Origin: Sinomicrobium weinanense
GTDB lineage: Bacteria; Bacteroidota; Bacteroidia; Flavobacteriales; Flavobacteriaceae
Assembly: GCF_018863395.1 (NCBI RefSeq)
Contig: NZ_JAHKRR010000002.1
Location: forward strand, 596,188 to 660,187
DNA: 64,000 nucleotides
Reading direction: 5' to 3'
Below, piece after piece: positions 58,153 to 64,000 of the stretch. Each line of letters starts with the position of its first letter. The stretch's first letter is position 1. The notes beneath the pieces were generated by a model. That model worked only from the letters and a program-made list of their open reading frames with translations, was not told the DNA's origin and did no database searches. The translations under genes and the position numbers were made by a program.

Positions 58153-60096
58153 TCACTTCTCTATGATAATAAAATCTGACCTCCGGTTTTCGGAGTGTTG
58201 TTCTTCGGTACACAGACTACAGGTTTCACACACAATTTTGGGACGGTCTTCTCCATAACCAACGGCGCTTTCTATCCGTGATGAATCGATCTTCCCGACA
58301 TCCAGGATATATTTCTGCGTCGATTTGGCCCTTCTGTCGGTCAGTCCACGGTTGTATTTTGCATTTCCTCTGCAATCGGCATGCGATTCTATTTTTATTT
58401 TCACGTCGGAGAACTGGTTCATTACATAAATCACCTTATCGAGTTCTTCTGCGGCCTGGGGGGTTATATCTGCCTTATCGAACTCAAAGTAAATAGGGTT
58501 TACATCTATTTTTTCCTGGTTGTCCTCTTTTACGATCAGGTCGTCGAAATTGGTCAGTTCAAAGTTGATATCGGTTATTTTGTCTCCGTTTTCTTCTGTG
58601 GTGATCACTTCGCGTTCTTCGGTCGTATAATTCGGTTTTGAGGCTTGGAATTTATAGGTATTCTCACAGGGCACTTCTACTTCATACATCCCGTCTGCCC
58701 CGGTTGTGGTCTGGGTTACGAGATCACCGAATTCATCAAATACTTTGACCGTAGCTCCTTCCAGCGCCAGTTTGGTGTTCTTATTGGTCACCTTACCGGA
58801 TACCAACTGGTCACAAGGTTCTTTTTCCTTCGTATAATAATAGATATCATCGTCTCCCATGCCTTCGAGCCTGTTAGAGGAGAAATAACCGTGGGTTTCC
58901 GTAGAATCTATAACAAAGGAGAAATCGTCTTTATTGCTGTTCACCGGATTGCCCAGGTTTTTCGGTTCTCCAAATTCGGGTTTACCTTCTTCCTTTTGTT
59001 CGCTTTTAAAAACATCCAACCGGCCCAGGCCGTAATGACCGTCGGAAGAGAAATACAATATTCCTTCCCTGAAGTAAGGGAACATTTCCTTGCCACCGGT
59101 ATTGATAACGGGCCCTAGATTCTGTGGTTCGGACACTACACTGCCGTCTTCGGACATTTCCGCAACGTATATATCAGTATCGCCATATCCGCCAGGCATA
59201 TCAGAAACAAAGAACAACCATTTTCCGTCCGGGCTCATACAGGGGTGTCCTACGGAATAATCCACACTGTTAAAAGGAAGGCTTTCTGTTTTTATGATCT
59301 TACCGTCCTCGATGGTTCCCTTGATAATATGAAAGTTATTGGTTCCGGAATCGTCCTTGACCAATTTATTCTTGTTCTTTAAGATATTGGTCGTATAGTA
59401 TATGCTGGAAAGGTCGGGAGAAAAGGTAATAGTAGCATCATGATATTTTGAACGGATATTGGAAAGGAACAGATCTACATTAAACAATTCCCCGTCGGTG
59501 GCATTCCGTTCGCCCATATAAAGATCCAGGAAGGGTTGCTGGTTCCATACGTAGAGGGTGTAGCTCTTTTTTCTGGTTGAAGAAAACACAACTTTATCTC
59601 CATAGAAGGTAGCTCCGAAATCAGATCTGGGTGTATTGCTTTCCAAGTCGTATACTGTGAAAAGGGATTCTGTTTGTTCAAGGCTGTCCAGATAGCTTTT
59701 CTCCCGAGCATACCTGGATATTTCATTTTCATCCCCTTTTCGCTTCAGGTATGTTTTCATCAATTTATCGGCCCCCTCATAATCCCGTGTACCTCTCAAT
59801 GCCTGGATATAGCGGTGGAAGTGTGTTTCGGACATGGCGTCCTTTTGCAATTCGTACACTTTTTTATAATACCTGACCGCACTTGAGTCATTACTGACAA
59901 AATAATAAGAATCGGCCACATTACCCAAAGTTTCCACAGAAGGCGAGCTTTCTCTTTCCAGGTAGGCTTCATACGCTTTAGCCGCTTCTATATAGGCCAA
60001 GTCGCGAAACAACCGGTCTGCTTTCTTCGGTTGCTGTGCAAAAACCACGGTGGCACAACATATAAAACCAAGGGTATATAATATCTTTCTTCTCAT
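58153..60096 (-). CDS. OmpA-family protein with TPR and PD40 repeats
   Basis: A 647-residue exported protein. Signal peptide to ~residue 20 (VVFAQQ), TPR-like helices at 25-140, a PD40/WD40-like propeller at ~150-430 (SPDGKWLFFVSDMPGGYGDTD; FSSDGHYGLGRLDVF), a carboxypeptidase-regulatory module at ~440-515 and an OmpA peptidoglycan-binding domain at ~530-647 (IYFEFDKADITPQAAEELDK, ESHADCRGNAKYNRGLTDRR). The OmpA domain holds an extra CETCSLC segment. In flavobacteria such genes follow porP/sprF-type genes and help anchor the T9SS surface complex. Confidence 0.9.
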   Translation of the reverse strand: MRRKILYTLGFICCATVVFAQQPKKADRLFRDLAYIEAAKAYEAYLERESSPSVETLGNVADSYYFVSNDSSAVRYYKKVYELQKDAMSETHFHRYIQALRGTRDYEGADKLMKTYLKRKGDENEISRYAREKSYLDSLEQTESLFTVYDLESNTPRSDFGATFYGDKVVFSSTRKKSYTLYVWNQQPFLDLYMGERNATDGELFNVDLFLSNIRSKYHDATITFSPDLSSIYYTTNILKNKNKLVKDDSGTNNFHIIKGTIEDGKIIKTESLPFNSVDYSVGHPCMSPDGKWLFFVSDMPGGYGDTDIYVAEMSEDGSVVSEPQNLGPVINTGGKEMFPYFREGILYFSSDGHYGLGRLDVFKSEQKEEGKPEFGEPKNLGNPVNSNKDDFSFVIDSTETHGYFSSNRLEGMGDDDIYYYTKEKEPCDQLVSGKVTNKNTKLALEGATVKVFDEFGDLVTQTTTGADGMYEVEVPCENTYKFQASKPNYTTEEREVITTEENGDKITDINFELTNFDDLIVKEDNQEKIDVNPIYFEFDKADITPQAAEELDKVIYVMNQFSDVKIKIESHADCRGNAKYNRGLTDRRAKSTQKYILDVGKIDSSRIESAVGYGEDRPKIVCETCSLCTEEQHSENRRSDFIIIEK

Positions 60097-60107
60097 GATG
60101 AATCGTT

Positions 60108-61037
60108 TTAGAAAAATCTCGGGGATTTTATACGGCTGGATCTGAATGGCATCTGATACCTCAGGATAATCTCATGTGTTCCGTCATTATAACGGTTAAA
60201 GTCGGTAGTTGTATAATCGTATGCATATCCTATGAAAAAGCTTGGAGATATCTGAAAACCGGCCAGTGCACTTACAGAGTCGTCCCACCGGTAAGAGGCT
60301 CCCAGTGTAAATCTTTCCTGTATCATGAAATTGGCAGAAATGTCTACGGATACGGGGGCTCCTCTCACTATTTTCACCATGGTAGCCGGCTTGAACATCA
60401 ATGTTGGTGAAAGTTCAAACACGTAACCACCGGTAATAAAATAGTGAAGCCTGTCTGACAGTACTCCTCCACTTTCCCTGTCGTCGTAATAGTCATAACG
60501 CAGGAAGCTGGGCACGGAAAAGCCTATATACCACTTATCGGTATAATAGAATGCGCCGGCACCGGCTATAAAATGGGTTTTGTTGACATTTTCAGCAAAT
60601 ACGGGGTCTTCATCCTTATGCCTTCCCTTGGTCCAATCTACATCAAGTATACTGACCCCGGCTTTGACCCCAAAGGCCAATTTGGAAAAATAGCCTGTTT
60701 GTATGGTATAGGAAAAATTTCCATCGAGGAATACTTCACGTGAAGGCCCCAGTTTGTCATGTGCGGCATTAAAACCCAACCCCACCTTTTCGTTTCTCAA
60801 TGGAGAGTGCACACTAAAAGACTGGGTTTGCGGAGCTCCGTCCAGGCCGGTCCATTGCGAACGATGTAACAGGTTTGCTTCTAGGGTCCCTACTGATCCG
60901 GTATAGGCAGGGTTAAAGCTCATCATGTTATACATGTATTGTGTATATTCAGGATCCTGCTGTGCCTTCACCGTGATCATAGCAAGCATACATATAAACA
61001 AAATGCAATTGCTTTTTTTGACTGTTATACTTTTCAT
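60108..61037 (-). CDS. PorP/SprF-family type IX secretion outer-membrane protein
   Basis: A 309-residue outer-membrane barrel. Signal peptide to ~residue 25 (ITVKAQ), then the family opening DPEYTQYMYNMMSFNPAYTG, RSQWTGLDGAPQTQSFSVHS and GFNAAHDKLGPSREVFLDGN, ending in a barrel strand near IILRYQMPF. In Flavobacterium johnsoniae, SprF is needed for secretion and surface display of the adhesin SprB, which has a type-B domain. The gene lies just downstream of the adhesin gene and 11 bases ahead of the OmpA gene. Confidence 0.93.
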   Translation of the reverse strand: MKSITVKKSNCILFICMLAMITVKAQQDPEYTQYMYNMMSFNPAYTGSVGTLEANLLHRSQWTGLDGAPQTQSFSVHSPLRNEKVGLGFNAAHDKLGPSREVFLDGNFSYTIQTGYFSKLAFGVKAGVSILDVDWTKGRHKDEDPVFAENVNKTHFIAGAGAFYYTDKWYIGFSVPSFLRYDYYDDRESGGVLSDRLHYFITGGYVFELSPTLMFKPATMVKIVRGAPVSVDISANFMIQERFTLGASYRWDDSVSALAGFQISPSFFIGYAYDYTTTDFNRYNDGTHEIILRYQMPFRSSRIKSPRFF

Positions 61038-61112
61038 CTGCTTATATTTTATCTGTTTTATATGGGTTTAATGTAATTAAAGAGGGATGGGGCCATCCCT
61101 CTTTAATCTGCT

Positions 61113-64000
61113 TTATCTGGCGATGTAGAGCCATCCGCTTTTTCTTATTCCTGTTCCGGTATCCATCACATAGAAGTAAGTTCCTACCGGAAGTTTATCA
61201 TTTTTCTTAATAGCGCCGCTCTTATTGGCAATACCCTCCCAATCGTTATTATATCCTGAAGTTTTGAACACCAGGTTTCCATAACGGTTGTATACTTGTA
61301 TTGTATTGTTGGGATAGAGTTGTATGCCATCTATGACAAAGGTGTCATTAAACCCGTCTCCGTTCGGAGAGAACTCATTATACACAACCAGCAATAACGG
61401 TTCTACAGCGATCTGTGCAGTGTTATTATCCGGATTCACGTCAGCCGGAGATGATTCTGCAATGGTTACTACATTCAGGTAATCTGCTCCTGCCACGGCA
61501 ACTACTTTGGCTATTATTGTCAGGGTTGCCGTTCCTTCTGCGTCTATGTGACCAATGGTCCATTTTTCTGTCAGGTCATCGTAATCCCCGTCTGGAGACT
61601 CTCCCCTGACAAACTCATATCCGGAAGGCAGGGCTTCATCTACAATAATATTGGAGAACACCTGGTCACCGTCGTTGGTTACCGTAATGGTAAACTCTAC
61701 ATTACTGTCTATAGCCGGTTGCAATTCGTCTACTGTGATACTTATGGCCAGGTCGGAATCTGTAGTTACATCTACAGTAACCGTAGCCACATTTGAAACC
61801 CTTCCTTCTTCATCCTTTACGGTGTACTGGAAACTGTCCTCCCCTATGAAGCCGGCATCCGGGATATAATCCACTGTTCCGTCATCATTTATTGCTATTC
61901 CCCCATTCTCCGGTCCTGTAACTTCTTCTACAGTAGCCGGATCGATCGGAGCACTGCCTTCTGCATCGTTATCCAATACAGCAATTGTCACAAAACTGTT
62001 GGGATTTACGTGAGCTGCATCGTCATTAGCGATCGGACCAGTTGGTTCCGGATCTATAGTAATAGTTACTGTAGCCACATTGGAAGTATATCCATCTTCA
62101 TCATCGACTGTATAGGTGAAGGTATCTTCTCCTATAAATCCGGCATTAGGCACATACTCTACCACACCTGTATTATCGTATACATTTGCTGTACCATTTT
62201 CCGGAAGATCCACCAGGGCAACAGTGACCGGATCGATATCGGCATTACCTGCCTGGTCATTCGCAACTACATCTATATCCACCGGAGTATCTACAAGTGT
62301 AGTTACACTATCATCATTGGCCATCAGGCCTCCGTTATTTCCGCCTACGATTATGGTTACCGTGGCTTCATTGGTGGTATAACCATCGTCGTCTTTTACC
62401 GTGTAGGTAAAGGTATCCTCTCCTGTAAATCCGGCATCGGGCGTATACGTCGCAACTCCGCTTACGGGGTCTACTTCTGCCATACCGTCGCCGGCCTGGC
62501 TCATTATAGTCACCGTTGTCGGATCGATCGGTACATTTCCGGCTTCATCATTGGCAAGAATGTCTATGTCTACCGGAGTATCCAAAGGCGTTACCGCACT
62601 ATCGTCATTCGCCATCAGGCCACCGTTGTTTCCGCCTACGGTTATGGTTACCGTGGCTTCATTGGTGGTATAGCCATCGTCGTCTTTTACCGTGTAGGTA
62701 AAGGTATCCTCTCCTGTAAATCCGGCATCGGGCGTATACGTCGCCACTCCACTTACGGGGTCTACTTCTGCCATACCGTCGCCGGCCTGGCTCATTATAG
62801 TTACCGTTGCAGGGTCGATAGCGGCGTTACCTGCCACATCATTGGCAAGAATGTCTATGTCTACCGGAGTATCCAAAGGCGTTACCGCACTATCGTCATT
62901 CGCCATCAGGCCACCGTTGTTTCCGCCTACGGTTATGGTTACCGTGGCTTCATTGGTGGTATAGCCATCGTCGTCTTTTACCGTGTAGGTAAAGGTATCC
63001 TCTCCTGTAAATCCGGTATCGGGCGTATACGTCGCAACTCCGCTTACGGGGTCTACTTCTGCCATACCGTCGCCGGGCTGGCTCATTATAGTTACCGTTG
63101 CAGGGTCGATAGCGGCGTTACCTGCCACATCATTGGCAAGAATGTCTATGTCTACCGGGGTATCCAAAGGCGTTACCGCACTATCGTCATTCGCCATCAG
63201 ACCACCGTTATCTCCGCCTATGGTTATTGTTACCGTAGCCTCATTGGAGATATAGCCTTCGTCGTCTTTCACCGTATAAGTAAAGCTGTCTTCGCCCTCA
63301 TAACCGGTATTTGGTGTATATTCTACCGTACCATCAGGATTCACAACTGGTGTACCATTTGCAGGTGCTGTACCTATAGTTACCGTTGCAGGATCGATCG
63401 GAGCGTTGCCCGCTACATCATTATCCAGCACAGGAATGGTTACCGGTATATCTACAGGCGTACTGGCTTCATCGTCATTCGCCATCAGGCCGCCGTTGTT
63501 TCCGCCTACGGTTATGGTTACCGTGGCTTCATTGGTGGTATAACCATCGTCGTCTTTTACCGTGTAGGTGAAACTGTCTTCGCCTTCGAATCCGGTATCG
63601 GGCGTATACGTCGCCACTCCGCTTACGGGGTCTACTTCTGCCATACCGTTGCCGGGCTGGCTCATTATAGTTACCGTTGCAGGGTCGATAGCGGCGTTAC
63701 CTGCCACATCATTGGCAAGAATGTCTATGTCTACCGGAGTATCCAGAGGTGTTACCGCACTATCGTCATTGGCCATCAGGCCGCCGTTGTTCCCGCCAAC
63801 TGTCACGGTTACCGTAGCTACATTGCTGGTGTAACCGTCTTCGTCTTTCATCGTATAGGTAAAGGTATCGTCGCCTTCGAAACCGGCATCCGGGGTATAG
63901 GTTACCATTCCGGTCGCCGGATCTACGTCTGCAGTTCCCTGCGTCGGCATATCCGCGAGCATTACCGCTGTCGGGTCGATAGCTGCATTACCAGGGGTAT
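61113..64000 (-). CDS. Repeat-rich T9SS surface adhesin (N-terminally cut by the window)
   Basis: At least 961 residues; the frame is open to base 64000, so the start lies outside. Seven full cadherin/Ig-like repeats of about 97 residues, with an eighth cut off, carry the pattern GGLMANDDSAVTPLDTP ... LANDVAGN ... GEDSFTYTVKDDDGYTTNEA. The acidic ANDD and DPATV positions would bind calcium. After the repeats comes a DUF11 domain (VDELQPAIDSNVEFTITVTN) and a type-B T9SS domain (VYNEFSPNGDGFNDTFVIDG ... YNRYGNLVFK ... SGWLYIAR). The repeat DNA is nearly identical between copies. It lies directly upstream of porP/sprF, its likely outer-membrane partner. Confidence 0.92.
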   Translation of the reverse strand, partial: TPGNAAIDPTAVMLADMPTQGTADVDPATGMVTYTPDAGFEGDDTFTYTMKDEDGYTSNVATVTVTVGGNNGGLMANDDSAVTPLDTPVDIDILANDVAGNAAIDPATVTIMSQPGNGMAEVDPVSGVATYTPDTGFEGEDSFTYTVKDDDGYTTNEATVTITVGGNNGGLMANDDEASTPVDIPVTIPVLDNDVAGNAPIDPATVTIGTAPANGTPVVNPDGTVEYTPNTGYEGEDSFTYTVKDDEGYISNEATVTITIGGDNGGLMANDDSAVTPLDTPVDIDILANDVAGNAAIDPATVTIMSQPGDGMAEVDPVSGVATYTPDTGFTGEDTFTYTVKDDDGYTTNEATVTITVGGNNGGLMANDDSAVTPLDTPVDIDILANDVAGNAAIDPATVTIMSQAGDGMAEVDPVSGVATYTPDAGFTGEDTFTYTVKDDDGYTTNEATVTITVGGNNGGLMANDDSAVTPLDTPVDIDILANDEAGNVPIDPTTVTIMSQAGDGMAEVDPVSGVATYTPDAGFTGEDTFTYTVKDDDGYTTNEATVTIIVGGNNGGLMANDDSVTTLVDTPVDIDVVANDQAGNADIDPVTVALVDLPENGTANVYDNTGVVEYVPNAGFIGEDTFTYTVDDEDGYTSNVATVTITIDPEPTGPIANDDAAHVNPNSFVTIAVLDNDAEGSAPIDPATVEEVTGPENGGIAINDDGTVDYIPDAGFIGEDSFQYTVKDEEGRVSNVATVTVDVTTDSDLAISITVDELQPAIDSNVEFTITVTNDGDQVFSNIIVDEALPSGYEFVRGESPDGDYDDLTEKWTIGHIDAEGTATLTIIAKVVAVAGADYLNVVTIAESSPADVNPDNNTAQIAVEPLLLVVYNEFSPNGDGFNDTFVIDGIQLYPNNTIQVYNRYGNLVFKTSGYNNDWEGIANKSGAIKKNDKLPVGTYFYVMDTGTGIRKSGWLYIAR
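61890..63780. repeat. Near-identical ~291-bp coding repeats in the adhesin gene
   Basis: The GCCATCAGG marker recurs at 63772, 63481, 63193, 62902, 62611 and 62320, that is at 291, 288, 291, 291 and 291 bases. Neighbouring units differ at only a few codons, which suggests recent duplication or gene conversion. Confidence 0.9.

Noticed and set aside
61890..63780. CRISPR-like or satellite array
   Set aside because: The ~291-bp periodic units are coding repeats in one frame of a T9SS adhesin.
61113..63962. Adhesin starting at the ATG at 63962
   Set aside because: The frame stays open to the window end and the residues ahead of that Met (GNAAIDPTAV) belong to the repeat pattern, so the Met is internal.

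Overview
The window reads as a chromosomal stretch from a Bacteroidota bacterium, most likely family Flavobacteriaceae. Supporting signs: Bacteroidota-type promoters (TAnnTTTG near -7) in front of about 25 genes; type IX secretion (T9SS) proteins of the PorP/SprF and type-B C-terminal-domain kinds; TonB-dependent receptors with N-terminal carboxypeptidase-regulatory domains; a DUF3276 (PUR-alpha-like) protein; a long NusB with an N-terminal extension; and many lineage-typical small lipoproteins. I see no phage, plasmid, transposase, CRISPR or rRNA genes. One tRNA (Thr, UGU) is present. Both edges cut genes: the last 66 codons of an unidentified gene on the left, and a large surface protein on the right that is open to base 64000.

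Layout. 0-5 kb: lipoprotein, lysA, sucC, TerB-like protein, hsp20. 5-13.5 kb: DUF4136 lipoprotein, MRJP-like propeller protein divergent from an HxlR regulator, obg, a fused hypoxanthine phosphoribosyltransferase-adenylate kinase, OsmC-ferredoxin fusion, a small group with OmdA/GNAT/uracil-DNA-glycosylase-like genes, and a DoxX/HxlR divergent pair. 13.5-20 kb: iron uptake (siderophore receptor plus PepSY membrane protein) and a second outer-membrane beta-barrel protein. 20-31 kb: Nudix, pepT, yajC-DUF1573-nusB, leucine-dehydrogenase-type enzyme, ABC exporter, DUF3276 protein, M14 peptidase. 31-42.5 kb: small metabolic and stress genes (CsaA-like, thioredoxin-like, 1-Cys peroxiredoxin, cyclophilin-FKBP fusion, amidohydrolase, VOC proteins, Smr protein, aquaporin). 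42.7-54 kb: minus-strand housekeeping: MoxR ATPase, two SurA/PpiC-type chaperones, guaB, HMG-CoA lyase with a HAD phosphatase, pyrD, tRNA-Thr, manA, queD, idi. 54.5-64 kb: a co-oriented T9SS surface locus: repeat adhesin, PorP/SprF, OmpA/TPR protein and three further secreted proteins.

The right-hand locus is the most system-like part. A repeat adhesin with a type-B T9SS domain is followed by its probable outer-membrane partner (PorP/SprF), a peptidoglycan-anchored OmpA protein, two secreted proteins without a T9SS signal but with similar C-terminal endings, and a second DUF11 plus type-B domain protein.

The other recurring theme is structured intergenic DNA: nested inverted-repeat elements (4989-5170, 19831-19993, 35112-35218), short-word repeats, a 25-bp hairpin repeat on both sides of a yegP-like gene, an 84-bp tandem duplication, and two repeat-like segments that appear captured in frame inside pyrD. 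The divergent HxlR loci have well-formed palindromic operators, one of them fused with two mirror-image promoters.
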